Source: Clostridia bacterium (GTDB lineage: Bacteria; Bacillota; Clostridia; Christensenellales; Aristaeellaceae). Taken from it: a stretch of 64,000 nt of DNA. How positions within the stretch are numbered: position 1 is the stretch's first letter; every line of letters begins with the position of its first letter. The DNA lies in assembly GCA_017522345.1 (NCBI GenBank), contig JAFWZN010000086.1:20228-84227 (forward strand), in the 5' to 3' direction. Under the pieces are notes generated by a model. The model saw nothing but the letters and a program-made list of their open reading frames with translations. It was not told the origin of the DNA and searched no databases. Made by a program: the position numbers and the translations under genes. Below, piece by piece: positions 9,246-17,110 of the stretch.

Positions 9246-9938
9246 TTATGCAAGGGACGTTTTGATAAAATGAAGGAGCGCGCGAACGGACTGGTTTGCG
9301 GCGATTTCGGCAAATTCCTGATAGGAAAGCGTGGCGCCGTCGTCCGCGCCGTCGGATATGGCGCGCAAAATTGCGCAGGGCGTATTGTTCATAAAGCACA
9401 CATGCGCAATTGCGCCGCCCTCCATCTCGCAAGCTTTGGCGTCAAAACGGGAAACGATTTCCTCCTTTACCCGAGGGTCGCAAACAAATTGATCGCCTGT
9501 TGCGATCACGCCGGATTTTGCATGAATGCCAAGGAAAGTGAGAGAAGCGATAAGTTTATTTGAAAGCGCCTCGTCGAGCGGAAAATGCGTTATGTTGACC
9601 GTTGAAACAAAGCCTTTTTCATCGCCCAGAGGAGATGTGTCGAAATCGTGCTGTACCGCTGAGTTACCTACCACAACGTCGCAGACCTTAAGATCCTTTG
9701 AAAGCGCGCCGCCAACGCCGGTGTTGATGATCGCTTCGGGCGCGTATTTTAAAATCATTGTCTGCGCGCACACGGCTGCGTTTACCTTGCCCACGCCGCA
9801 TACCGCGCATACCACGGGATATGAGTAGATGGAGCCGGTTATGTATGTGATGCCGGAAACGGTTTCTTCCCTTGCGTTTTCAATTTTCCGCTTGATGGAT
9901 TCAAGCTCCAGCTGCATCGCAGCGATAATGCCGATCAA
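9246..9938 (-). CDS. mtnN: 5'-methylthioadenosine/S-adenosylhomocysteine nucleosidase
   Basis: A 230-residue PNP/UDP-phosphorylase-fold enzyme that cleaves adenine from S-adenosylhomocysteine and methylthioadenosine. The N-terminus MIGIIAAMQLELE carries the catalytic Glu region, ACEMEGGAIAHVC binds the ribose, and RAISDGAD contains the catalytic Asp. Its start overlaps the luxS stop by four bases. Together the two enzymes form the SAH-to-homocysteine route: MtnN makes S-ribosylhomocysteine and LuxS splits it. Confidence 0.95.
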   Translation of the reverse strand: MIGIIAAMQLELESIKRKIENAREETVSGITYITGSIYSYPVVCAVCGVGKVNAAVCAQTMILKYAPEAIINTGVGGALSKDLKVCDVVVGNSAVQHDFDTSPLGDEKGFVSTVNITHFPLDEALSNKLIASLTFLGIHAKSGVIATGDQFVCDPRVKEEIVSRFDAKACEMEGGAIAHVCFMNNTPCAILRAISDGADDGATLSYQEFAEIAANQSVRALLHFIKTSLA

Positions 9939-10405
9939 ATTTCTTCCCCCTTCGGATAGGAAAGTGTCTTATCTGTGCAGTCCTTGACCGCTTCAAAATA
10001 TCGCGCGGCTTCCTCCTTGGCGAGCGACAGCTCAAGATTGATGTAATTTCCGCATTCTTTTCTCGATTTTCCAAACACTTCGCCCTCGTAGGCGAGGATT
10101 TTCTGAAGCGTGTCCTTGATAAGCGCGATGGTTTCATTGTGGGAAATCCCACGAACCAGCAGATAAAAGCCCGTCTGACAGCCCATGGGACCAAAGTAAA
10201 TAACATGATCCGACAATTCTGAGTTTCTCACAAACGTCGCAAACATATGCTCGAACGTGTGCATGGTCGCGTTCGACATAAGGTCGGGCTGGTTGGGAAC
10301 GCGAGTCCTGAGGTCGTAGGTTACGACGTCGCCGTCGATGCGGGAAAGGTAAATGCCGGGCACGATGTAATCGTGGTCAACGGAAAAGCTTGCGATTCTG
10401 TTCAT
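9935..10405 (-). CDS. luxS: S-ribosylhomocysteine lyase LuxS
   Basis: A 156-residue metalloenzyme that converts S-ribosylhomocysteine to homocysteine and the autoinducer-2 precursor. The metal-binding motif HTFEH (His49 and His53) and the catalytic Cys76 in GPMGCQTGFY are both intact. It is followed by mtnN with a four-base overlap and preceded by ispDF with a gap of about ten bases. Length and motifs are typical, so the gene should be functional. Whether AI-2 is used as a signal cannot be judged from this window. Confidence 0.96.
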   Translation of the reverse strand: MNRIASFSVDHDYIVPGIYLSRIDGDVVTYDLRTRVPNQPDLMSNATMHTFEHMFATFVRNSELSDHVIYFGPMGCQTGFYLLVRGISHNETIALIKDTLQKILAYEGEVFGKSRKECGNYINLELSLAKEEAARYFEAVKDCTDKTLSYPKGEEI

Positions 10406-10415
10406 GTTTTTATCC

Positions 10416-11588
10416 TCAAATCTTTTGAATTACGGTAGCGGCAGCCTGCGCGGAAATGCCTAAGCCTTCTCCCTCAAAGCCGAGTTTTTCGGTTGTCGTT
10501 GCCTTTACGGAAACGCGGTCCACAGAAAGTGACAAAACGGACGCGATTTTTTCGCTCATTCTCCGGATAAAGGGACTCAGTTTCGGTTTCTGGCAGACGA
10601 TTGTGATATCACAGCTTGTTACAGTAAAGCCGTTTTCTATGATCTTCTCATTGGCTCTTTTAAGAAGGAGCATGGAAGAAATGTCTTTAAACGACATATC
10701 GTTATCCGGAAACAGTTTTCCGATATCGCCCATGGCGCATGCGCCCAGCATTGCGTCCATAAGCGCATGAAGCGCAACGTCCGCATCCGAGTGCCCGAGA
10801 AGCCCCTTTTCATACGGGATTTCCTCGCCGCATAAAATGAGCTTTCTTCCTTCGACGAGCCTGTGAACGTCGTAGCCTGTGCCGTTTCTGAAGAGGAATT
10901 TGGGCATGTCATCTTCAAAATCGCTTTTCAGGGTGAGCTTTTTATTCTCCATGGCGCTTTCCGCCTCCGTAAGTTTGACGCGTCCGAACAAAAACTCGTA
11001 AAGCGCCGCGTCATCGGTTGCGTTGTAATGATTCTTAAGAGCATGTTCATGCGCACGCATGATTTCGCCGTACGAAAATGCCTGAGGGGTCTGTACGGCG
11101 CGAAGGGTATCGCGAACGGGCGTTTCGACGGCGAAGTCTTCCCCATCTACGCGTTTGATCGTGTCGATGACCCGGGTGGAGATTACGCCGCTTCCGAAAT
11201 GCATCGCGTCCGAAATTACATTTTCAATGATTTCATTCGTCACAAACGGACGCGCCCCGTCGTGAATGAGCGCGATGTCGGTATTCTTAGAAAGCGCACG
11301 AAGGCCGGAATACACGCTTTCCTGCCTCGTGCTTCCGCCGAGCGCAACGGCATTGACGAGCGGACATACGCCGTCCGTGCGTTTGATTTTTTCATACGCA
11401 TCAAGGTCGCTTTCGGATAAAACAAGCGCGATTTCGTCAATCACACCGCTGCTCGTAAGCGCGTTCAGCGTATGCGTGAGCACGCTTTTCCCATTCATTT
11501 TATGAAACAGCTTGTTGTATTCAAAGCCCGCGCGCGCGCCGCGGCCTGCCGCGACGACCACGCAGCCGATCCTCTTTCCGTTTTTCAT
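10416..11588 (-). CDS. ispDF: Bifunctional IspDF (2-C-methyl-D-erythritol 4-phosphate cytidylyltransferase / cyclodiphosphate synthase)
   Basis: A 390-residue fusion of two enzymes of the non-mevalonate isoprenoid pathway. Residues 1-230 are IspD: VVVAAGRGARAGFEYNKLF is the CTP-binding loop and IHDGARPF the conserved core. Residues 235-390 are IspF: GYDVHRL and GHSDADVALHALMDA hold the metal ligands and FPDNDMSFKD the conserved flap. IspE, which acts between them, is not in the window. The ATG overlaps the end of rqcP by four bases. Fused IspDF enzymes are known in several bacterial groups, so the fusion itself is not new. Confidence 0.95.
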   Translation of the reverse strand: MKNGKRIGCVVVAAGRGARAGFEYNKLFHKMNGKSVLTHTLNALTSSGVIDEIALVLSESDLDAYEKIKRTDGVCPLVNAVALGGSTRQESVYSGLRALSKNTDIALIHDGARPFVTNEIIENVISDAMHFGSGVISTRVIDTIKRVDGEDFAVETPVRDTLRAVQTPQAFSYGEIMRAHEHALKNHYNATDDAALYEFLFGRVKLTEAESAMENKKLTLKSDFEDDMPKFLFRNGTGYDVHRLVEGRKLILCGEEIPYEKGLLGHSDADVALHALMDAMLGACAMGDIGKLFPDNDMSFKDISSMLLLKRANEKIIENGFTVTSCDITIVCQKPKLSPFIRRMSEKIASVLSLSVDRVSVKATTTEKLGFEGEGLGISAQAAATVIQKI

Positions 11589-11869
11589 GGCACAATCCTG
11601 TACATTTCCGCCGCCTGTTCCTTTCGGACGGACTCGGAAATGGAAGTAACTTCGTAGGTCGTTTCGTTCGCGCCGTAGCGGACGGTAAGCTTGTCCCCTA
11701 CCTTGATTTTAAGACCCGGCTTTCCGGGCTTGCCGTTTACGGAAACATGCTCGGAATCGCACGCGTCGTTGGCAACGGAGCGGCGCTTGATGATGCGGGA
11801 AACCTTCAAAAATTTGTCAAGGCGCATTTCGGTAGTTGCAGTTTTTACTTCTTCTGTCTTTTTGGCCAT
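11585..11869 (-). CDS. rqcP: S4-domain RNA-binding protein RqcP (YabO/Hsp15 family)
   Basis: A 94-residue protein with a single S4 RNA-binding domain (MRLDKFLKVSRIIKRRSVA, then the VNGKPGKPGLKIKVGD turn). RqcP homologues work with RqcH on stalled 60S-like ribosomal subunits to add C-terminal alanine tails. The position in a spoVT-mazG-rqcP series matches the Bacillus spoVT-yabM-yabN-yabO order. The first 12 residues are a short polar tail with no clear role. Confidence 0.88.
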   Translation of the reverse strand: MAKKTEEVKTATTEMRLDKFLKVSRIIKRRSVANDACDSEHVSVNGKPGKPGLKIKVGDKLTVRYGANETTYEVTSISESVRKEQAAEMYRIVP

Positions 11870-11918
11870 AGATTTTCTCTCCTGTTCGCAAAAAGGGCGG
11901 CAAAGCGCCGCCGCTTGT

Positions 11919-12188
11919 TTAAAATTCTTCCTTGTAGGATTTTCCGGGTTTAAAACACGGCGTTTTTGACGCTTTTACGGTGATGGGTTCAAGCGTCGCG
12001 GGATTTAAGCCCTGATGCTCGGGACGATGACGCACTTCGAATGTTCCAAACCCCACGATCTGAACCTTCTCATCGTTTTTGAGCGATTCGGTAACGGAGG
12101 CGATGAATGCATTCAGCGCGTCTTCCGCCTGCTTTCGCGTAAGATCGGATTTTTCGGAAATCTTCTGGATGAGGGCTGCTTTGTTCAT
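11919..12188 (-). CDS. hup: HU family DNA-binding protein
   Basis: An 89-residue histone-like dimer subunit. KAALIQKISEKSDLTRKQAEDALNAF is the helical body and VGFGTFEVRHR leads into the DNA-clasping arm with NPATLEPI in place of the common NPATGE. GGAGG precedes the ATG at 12188. Its presence between mazG and rqcP is seen in Clostridia. It probably has its own promoter, because a small terminator (12233-12253) separates it from mazG, but no convincing -35/-10 pair was found in the short gap. Confidence 0.95.
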   Translation of the reverse strand: MNKAALIQKISEKSDLTRKQAEDALNAFIASVTESLKNDEKVQIVGFGTFEVRHRPEHQGLNPATLEPITVKASKTPCFKPGKSYKEEF

Positions 12189-12232
12189 TGAAAATCCTCC
12201 GTGTTATAAGGATGAATACCAAATAATTCTTC

Positions 12233-12253
12233 AAAAAGAGCAGTTTTCCTGCT
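12233..12253 (-). terminator. Small terminator after mazG
   Basis: The minus strand reads AGCAG-GAAAA-CTGCT followed by CTTTTT. The stem is only five base pairs, so it may be leaky and allow spoVT-mazG-hup read-through. Confidence 0.55.
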
Positions 12254-12275
12254 TTTATGTCAACATATTCGTTTT

Positions 12276-13544
12276 TTACATGCTGTGCGCCGCCTTATAG
12301 CATGCGATATAGCGATTTACCGCGTCTTCAAGCGCTTTTTCCGCGTCGATTCCATTCTGCCTTGCCCATGCGACCTGCCTTAAAAGGCTGTCGCCCAGCG
12401 TTTTGGCGTCGGCTGCGCCGTAGCTTTCCGCCGTCGGGACAAAGGAGTTGTCCGCTTTTTCTGCGCGCTTTATAACCTTGCCTGCGCGAAGAAGCGCGGG
12501 CAGCGCGAGGGCGACCGCTTCCATTTCCTCACCGGTATTTTTAAACCCCTTTTCTTCCTTTTTGTTGTCATCCCAGAGGCTAAAAAGACCGTCCAGATTT
12601 GATACGGAATCTTTGCCGAATACATGCGAGTGCCGCGAAATCATCTTTTGAACAACGCCGGTGATCACGTCTGTTCCCGTGAATTCGCCGTGCTCGATTC
12701 CGATTTGAATCTGAAGCGCGACGGCGAAAAGCACGTCGCCCAATTCTTCGACGAGACCGTATTCGTCGCCTTTTTCAATTGCATCCTGAAGTTCGTATGC
12801 TTCCTCAAGCGCGTCCCTCTTAAGCGACTCGTGCGTCTGCTCCTTATCCCACGGGCATCCGTCCACAGGGTCGCGGAGGCGCCTTGCAAGCATTAAAAGA
12901 TGCTCAAAATCATACCGTTCAAGCTTTAAAAGATCGCGCACAGCGGGCACGAAGCAGGCGGCGGTGTGATCATATGCCTTCATCCTGTCAAGATCCATGA
13001 GCGGAATTTTTGTAACCACGTTGTCTTTCAGGAAATACACATCCGTTTCGTCCGGATATTTATCCATCAGGAGAAGCTTTACGTCGCTGGCCAATTCATA
13101 TGAATCGATCTCGGTAATCAGCGTATCGTTAAGAGACGAAAAATATGCGTTTTCCGCGTCCGTCGCCGACACGGTAAGATATGCGCCCTTTGAAAACGCG
13201 GTCAGTCCGCCGCGCGTCTTCTGGCCGATAAAGCGAAGGGAAACGCCGCGATCCGCCAATGCGCGCACGGTTTCATCGTCCATGTCGATGACGACATAAT
13301 GGATGCTTTCCGCGTTCTCGGAAAGGATTCTATCAAGCGCCATATCGATGTGCTCGTCAAAATCCTCCGCTTCTTCATATACGGAGTCGAGCGAGGAAAA
13401 AGAAACGTGATTTTTTTTGAGCCACTCAGATGCGCCGCAGCGCTCGGTGTGCAGAATGATGCGTTTGGCGCTTTTCAGCGCTTCGATCGCGCCCAACGTA
13501 AGTTCGTCTTCCGTTAGTCCCGCCTGAATGATGGTAATTTCCAT
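12276..13544 (-). CDS. mazG: MazG family protein with degenerate methylase-like N-terminus (YabN type)
   Basis: A 422-residue protein. From about residue 215 onward it is a MazG nucleotide pyrophosphohydrolase: DPVDGCPWDKEQTHESLK, then the metal-binding helix EEAYELQDAIEKG and EELGDVLFAVALQ. The N-terminal 200 residues sit where YabN proteins have a tetrapyrrole-methylase domain, but the glycine-rich SAM loop is replaced by IIQAGLTEDELT, so methylase activity is doubtful. The ATG at 13544 gives a YabN-like start and has an AAAGGACAGGG ribosome binding site. It follows spoVT in the same direction. Confidence 0.88.
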   Translation of the reverse strand: MEITIIQAGLTEDELTLGAIEALKSAKRIILHTERCGASEWLKKNHVSFSSLDSVYEEAEDFDEHIDMALDRILSENAESIHYVVIDMDDETVRALADRGVSLRFIGQKTRGGLTAFSKGAYLTVSATDAENAYFSSLNDTLITEIDSYELASDVKLLLMDKYPDETDVYFLKDNVVTKIPLMDLDRMKAYDHTAACFVPAVRDLLKLERYDFEHLLMLARRLRDPVDGCPWDKEQTHESLKRDALEEAYELQDAIEKGDEYGLVEELGDVLFAVALQIQIGIEHGEFTGTDVITGVVQKMISRHSHVFGKDSVSNLDGLFSLWDDNKKEEKGFKNTGEEMEAVALALPALLRAGKVIKRAEKADNSFVPTAESYGAADAKTLGDSLLRQVAWARQNGIDAEKALEDAVNRYIACYKAAHSM

Positions 13545-13610
13545 TTGTATCCCTGTCCTTTTAACGTACTGGATGGATTGTACCACATTTTTCCAATTTC
13601 GTAAAGGCTG

Positions 13611-14165
13611 TTACTGCTCCATTTGCCGACCGATAATGACGCACGCGGTTTCCGCAACCTTCAAATCCACGCTCGTCATTTTAACGCCGCTTTCCTTTGA
13701 AAGAAGCATAAGTCCCCCCACAACCTCTGCGTCGGACACGATGGGACAAATGATCTGGGCGGTATACTGACTTACGTCGTCCTCGGGCACAAGCGGAATA
13801 ATCCTATCGCCGTCCGAAATATTTTTAAGAACGACCGTGCGGTCCTTTAAGATCTGATCGGCCTCCGTGCTTAAAGCTTTTTCAAAAGAATCCTTTTTCG
13901 ACGCGCCGGATACGGCGACGACGGCGTCTCTGTCGCTGATTAAAACGATATGGCCCAGAGTTCTGTAAAGGGAATCGGTGTAATCCTTGGCAATGGCCGC
14001 AATTTCGCCGATCGGGGAATATTTTTTGAGCACCACTTCCCCGTCGTGATCGGTGTAGATTTCCAGCGGGTCGCCTTCGCGAATGCGCAGCGTCCGGCGG
14101 ATTTCCTTGGGAACGACGATTCTTCCAAGGTCGTCGATTCTGCGGACGATTCCTGTTGCTCTCAT
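13611..14165 (-). CDS. spoVT: Stage V sporulation transcription factor SpoVT
   Basis: A 184-residue regulator of late forespore genes. Residues 1-50 are the swapped-hairpin AbrB DNA-binding domain (RATGIVRRIDDLGRIVVPKE). The remainder is a GAF-like domain (VLISDRDAVVAVSGASKK and the C-terminal VAETACVIIGRQMEQ). An AAGGAGAG ribosome binding site lies just upstream of the ATG at 14165. It heads the leftward spoVT-mazG group. In Bacillus it is sigma-G dependent; no clear sigma-G site was recognised here. Confidence 0.96.
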   Translation of the reverse strand: MRATGIVRRIDDLGRIVVPKEIRRTLRIREGDPLEIYTDHDGEVVLKKYSPIGEIAAIAKDYTDSLYRTLGHIVLISDRDAVVAVSGASKKDSFEKALSTEADQILKDRTVVLKNISDGDRIIPLVPEDDVSQYTAQIICPIVSDAEVVGGLMLLSKESGVKMTSVDLKVAETACVIIGRQMEQ

Positions 14166-14196
14166 GATTTTCTCTCCTTAAAATAAAATATTCAAA

Positions 14197-14210
14197 AAAC
14201 TCCCGAGTTT
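14197..14210 (-). promoter_or_regulatory. Short hairpin in the spoVT leader
   Basis: The minus strand reads AAACTC-GG-GAGTTT followed by TTTG, about 30 bases before the spoVT start. It could be a weak terminator or attenuator. The tiny loop makes it marginal. Confidence 0.3.
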
Positions 14211-14300
14211 CGAACCTATTGTTCTCAGACATGGAGAAAATATGCACGCGAAGCGCGATTTCGAAACGGCACATGATATGCTTTGCCCGATTTGTCGAAA

Positions 14301-14339
14301 AAGCGCCGGCGTCCTCTTTTTACGAGTATGCCGACGCTT
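14301..14339 (-). terminator. Terminator of the decayed glycan locus
   Basis: On the minus strand AAGCGTCGGC (14339-14330) pairs with GCCGGCGCTT (14310-14301), ten pairs including one G-U, followed by TTTCG. It lies just after the glycosidase-like remnant and before spoVT. Confidence 0.65.
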
Positions 14340-14346
14340 AAGATAT

Positions 14347-14709
14347 TTACAGTTCAATGTCGATTTTTCTTTTATGTTCCAATTTTCTTGCTTTTCCGTT
14401 TTCCGTATAAAGCAGAATAGAACATTCCTCGGGAATTTTCGGAAGGCGGAGATACAAAAGACGTTTGTCTTTTTTGATCAGAAGCCGTATATCGATTCTT
14501 CCGTATCTTGAGTACAGACCTTCCACCTTAAAATCGGCTTTCTGCCATGATTCCGGCACGCCTTTCATTAGAGAAATTTCTTTACCGTCAATCGATTCAT
14601 ACATGAACATCCATCCCAGCATGAGCGGAACCGTCATAAGACTCGGTATGCAGTCTGCCGCCACCCATTGTCCCGCGACGGCGCGCTGTTCAACGCCGGC
14701 ATCGAACAC
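14347..14709 (-). pseudogene. C-terminal remnant of a large glycosidase-like protein
   Basis: A 120-residue open stretch that begins directly at the stop codon of the upstream gene with no convincing start signal. The part GVPESWQKADFKVEGLYSRYGRIDIRLL resembles the C-terminal tail of large alpha/alpha-barrel glycoside hydrolases, where a beta domain closes the protein. The catalytic part is missing. It looks like the surviving 3' end of a deleted gene that is now joined to the preceding reading frame. The family assignment is an inference from pattern only. Confidence 0.5.
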
Positions 14710-15717
14710 TTACCAGGCTTTAGAACGGGCTACCGTTATGGTACGGAAGTCGTTACCGAATTTCTGTCTTTCCTCTTCGTCTTTTACAGGTCTTACTGCG
14801 CAATAGAAATGATGCAGCATGCCGTTATGCATAAACACGGAAGGCTTATGGGCATGAATGCTGTCCAAGCTTCCCTCTTGGCCGATATCCAATATCGGGT
14901 TTGGATACTTTTCCCATTTCAGAAGGTCTTTGCTGATTGCAATGCCCTCTCTTGCATGCGCATGGTCAAGCCCGAAATAGAACATAACCCATTGATCGAG
15001 TCGACTGTCATAAACGACCTGAGGATCGGAGACAAAATGCCAGTCCCAGTTTCCGGGAGTAACCTTTGCGACGGGTTCGCTTGATCCGCGTTCCCATGTA
15101 AGAAGGTCGTCTGAAACGGCAACGCCCGTCTGCTCTGTCCAAGTGCCTTCCGTTACATTTTTTGCGTTGTAGAACATATAATACTTTCCGTCTTTTTCGA
15201 CGCAGCAGCATTTATACAAGCCGCCCTTCTCCCAATCGGAGCCTTCGCGCCAGCTGTATACGGGTTCATTGCAGAAATTCCACGTAAGAAGCGATTCATC
15301 TTCCGTCCATGCAAGGCCGATTTCCGCCGGGCCGGTCTCATATCCCTCGCCCGGGTAGGAATGATAAAACAGCCAGTATTTTCCGTTTATTTTCCTAATT
15401 TCGCGGTTTCCGTAAAGATCGTCATCCAGCATGATCCATGTTCCCGCGCGGCCTACCGCATCCCAGCGTCCCTTTTCTCCTCTCGGAAGAATGAGATTAA
15501 GGAAACGCCACTTTGTCAATTCGTCATTCTCTGCGGTAAGAAGCGCGGTCTGATAGCCGATTCCGTCAAAACCCACGTGCAGCATATACACCCGTCCGTT
15601 ATGCCTGAACACAAACGGACAGTCAACGGAGAGGCGGTTAAATGCGCCTGCCTTTCCGGAGGGCTGAACGACGGGCTTTTTGAGCTTATAAGGCGTGAGA
15701 TATGAGTTGATATTCAT
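14710..15717 (-). CDS. Five-bladed beta-propeller glycoside hydrolase-like protein (GH43/GH32/GH130-like fold)
   Basis: A 335-residue protein with no signal peptide, so it probably acts in the cytoplasm on imported oligosaccharides. Repeated blade motifs are visible: DCPFVFRHNGRVYMLHVGFDG, REIRKINGKYWLFYHSY, KDGKYYMFYNAK, SDPQVVYDSRLDQWVMFYFG and KPSVFMHNGMLHHFYCAV. Acidic residues early in several blades (the Asp of VDCPF, the Glu of NREIRK, the Asp of SDPQV) could be catalytic, but the exact family is not clear. GGGAG lies eight bases before the ATG at 15717. It looks intact although both neighbours are remnants, so its substrate supply may be lost. Confidence 0.7.
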   Translation of the reverse strand: MNINSYLTPYKLKKPVVQPSGKAGAFNRLSVDCPFVFRHNGRVYMLHVGFDGIGYQTALLTAENDELTKWRFLNLILPRGEKGRWDAVGRAGTWIMLDDDLYGNREIRKINGKYWLFYHSYPGEGYETGPAEIGLAWTEDESLLTWNFCNEPVYSWREGSDWEKGGLYKCCCVEKDGKYYMFYNAKNVTEGTWTEQTGVAVSDDLLTWERGSSEPVAKVTPGNWDWHFVSDPQVVYDSRLDQWVMFYFGLDHAHAREGIAISKDLLKWEKYPNPILDIGQEGSLDSIHAHKPSVFMHNGMLHHFYCAVRPVKDEEERQKFGNDFRTITVARSKAW

Positions 15718-15729
15718 TCGTATTTCTCC

Positions 15730-15924
15730 CTATCCTTTTACGGCGCCTGCGTATACGCCTTTTGTGAAATATTTCTGCAAGAACGGATAAGTACACAGAA
15801 TCGGAACCGTTCCGATGATGGTGAGCGCCATGCGAAGCGAACAAGTGGGCACGCGGGCGGTGAAATCATTCATTTCGTTTACGTTATAGCCCATATTGGC
15901 GTCTTTATGCATATTGTAAAGCAC
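15730..15924 (-). pseudogene. C-terminal remnant of a YtcP/LplC-type sugar ABC permease
   Basis: About 60 residues remain. The end, ALTIIGTVPILCTYPFLQKY followed by FTKGVYAGAVKG, is the standard C-terminus of this permease family, which is normally near 300 residues. The conserved cytoplasmic EAA loop and all earlier membrane helices are gone. The upstream stop at 15928 and the lack of a start make it a relic of a deletion. Confidence 0.75.
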
Positions 15925-15927
15925 AAG

Positions 15928-15993
15928 CTACAGAAATCTGTATTCCGCAATCTTTCGAATGGTTTTATTTTTGATTCGCTTTACTTCCTGCAT
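15928..15993 (-). pseudogene. Possible 5' remnant of a deleted transporter gene (21 codons)
   Basis: A 21-codon reading frame (MQEVKRIKNKTIRKIAEYRFL plus stop, quoted in full only for identification) with GGTGG seven bases before the ATG at 15993. It ends directly before the permease remnant. The basic N-terminus suits the cytoplasmic start of a permease, so this may be the front end of the same or a neighbouring gene. This is speculation based on position. Confidence 0.3.
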
Positions 15994-16130
15994 GAAACTT
16001 CCACCTGCCTGCGTCTGAACGGTTATATCGGCATTTTGACAAAACATTCCGTCAGCGGCAAGGGATGAGTTTTCCCTGTATACGGTGTTTTTTAAGCTTT
16101 TTGTTAACAAAATTCTGTGTTCCAAACGAA

Positions 16131-16153
16131 ACGCCGCTCCTCTAAGAGCGGCG
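16131..16153 (-). terminator. Terminator of the catabolic island after the ribokinase-like gene
   Basis: The minus strand reads CGCCGCTC-TTAGAG-GAGCGGCG followed by TTTCGTTT. It begins 14 bases past the kinase stop codon. Confidence 0.75.
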
Positions 16154-16167
16154 CTCAATGCATTGTC

Positions 16168-17088
16168 TTAGAGCGTTTTTATAAACGCGTCGGTTTCTTC
16201 TCTTGTCGGCATGGAATCCGCCGCGCCTTTTTTCGTGACGGAAAGGGAGGCGAACGCGCAGGCGAATTTCATTGCATCCTTCAGTTTCTCGCCGCTTGCC
16301 AGGCGGGAGGCAAGCGCGCCGTTGAATGCGTCGCCTGCGCCGGTGGTATCGACGGCTTTGACTTTGGGTGCGTGGATGATGCCGCTTTCGGTTTGCGTTT
16401 TATAGAAAACGCCCTTTTTTCCGAGGGTTATAATGGCTGTTTGCACGCCTTTTTGAAGAAGAATGCTTGCAGCGCAGTCTGCATCTTCTTCCGTATGAAT
16501 TTCTACGCCTGTATAGAACTCCGCCTCCGTTTCGTTGGGCGTGAATATGGAAACAAGCTTAAAAAGGTCGTCCGGGAGCGGTTTTGCGGGCGCGGGATTT
16601 AAAATCAAGGGCTTTTTAAGCGCGCGGCATGCAATCGCAAGCGCCTCTACGCTTTCGAGGCTCGTTTCAAGCTGCGTAAGCGCGTAATCACACGAAGCGA
16701 TTTCATCCATCGCGTTTTTAATGTCGTCTTTTCCAACGAGCGCATTTGCGCCGGAAACGATTACAATTCGGTTTTCGGCGGTTTCCTCCTCCACTTCGAT
16801 AAATGCGCAGCCGGTGTTAACGCCTTTTACAACGGTTAAAAGACGGGTGCTGACGCCTTCTTTTTGATAGCATCCAAGGGCGATTCCGGAAAGCGCGTCG
16901 TCCCCGATTTTGGAAAGCATGACAACCTCGCTTCCTGCATGCGCGGCGGCGGTCGCCTGATTAAAGCCTTTTCCGCCGGAGGAAATATTGGAGCTTGTAC
17001 CCGGCACCGTTTCACCGTGGCGCGGAATACGCGGCGCATAACAGGTGATGTCTATATTGAATGAGCCGGAAACAAAGATTTTAGACAT
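16168..17088 (-). CDS. rbsK: PfkB-family carbohydrate kinase, ribokinase-like
   Basis: A 306-residue sugar kinase. The N-terminal motif GSFNIDIT and GGKGFNQATAAA match ribokinase, and DTTGAGDAFNGALASRL is the PfkB signature 2 with the catalytic Asp. NPAPAKPLP is also characteristic of ribokinases. AAGGAG lies upstream of the ATG at 17088. It is the last gene of the catabolic island and may phosphorylate ribose or the sugar released upstream, so the substrate label is tentative. The symbol follows the sequence signature only. Confidence 0.85.
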   Translation of the reverse strand: MSKIFVSGSFNIDITCYAPRIPRHGETVPGTSSNISSGGKGFNQATAAAHAGSEVVMLSKIGDDALSGIALGCYQKEGVSTRLLTVVKGVNTGCAFIEVEEETAENRIVIVSGANALVGKDDIKNAMDEIASCDYALTQLETSLESVEALAIACRALKKPLILNPAPAKPLPDDLFKLVSIFTPNETEAEFYTGVEIHTEEDADCAASILLQKGVQTAIITLGKKGVFYKTQTESGIIHAPKVKAVDTTGAGDAFNGALASRLASGEKLKDAMKFACAFASLSVTKKGAADSMPTREETDAFIKTL

Positions 17089-17110
17089 ATTCGCAATCTC
17101 CTTTTGTTTT

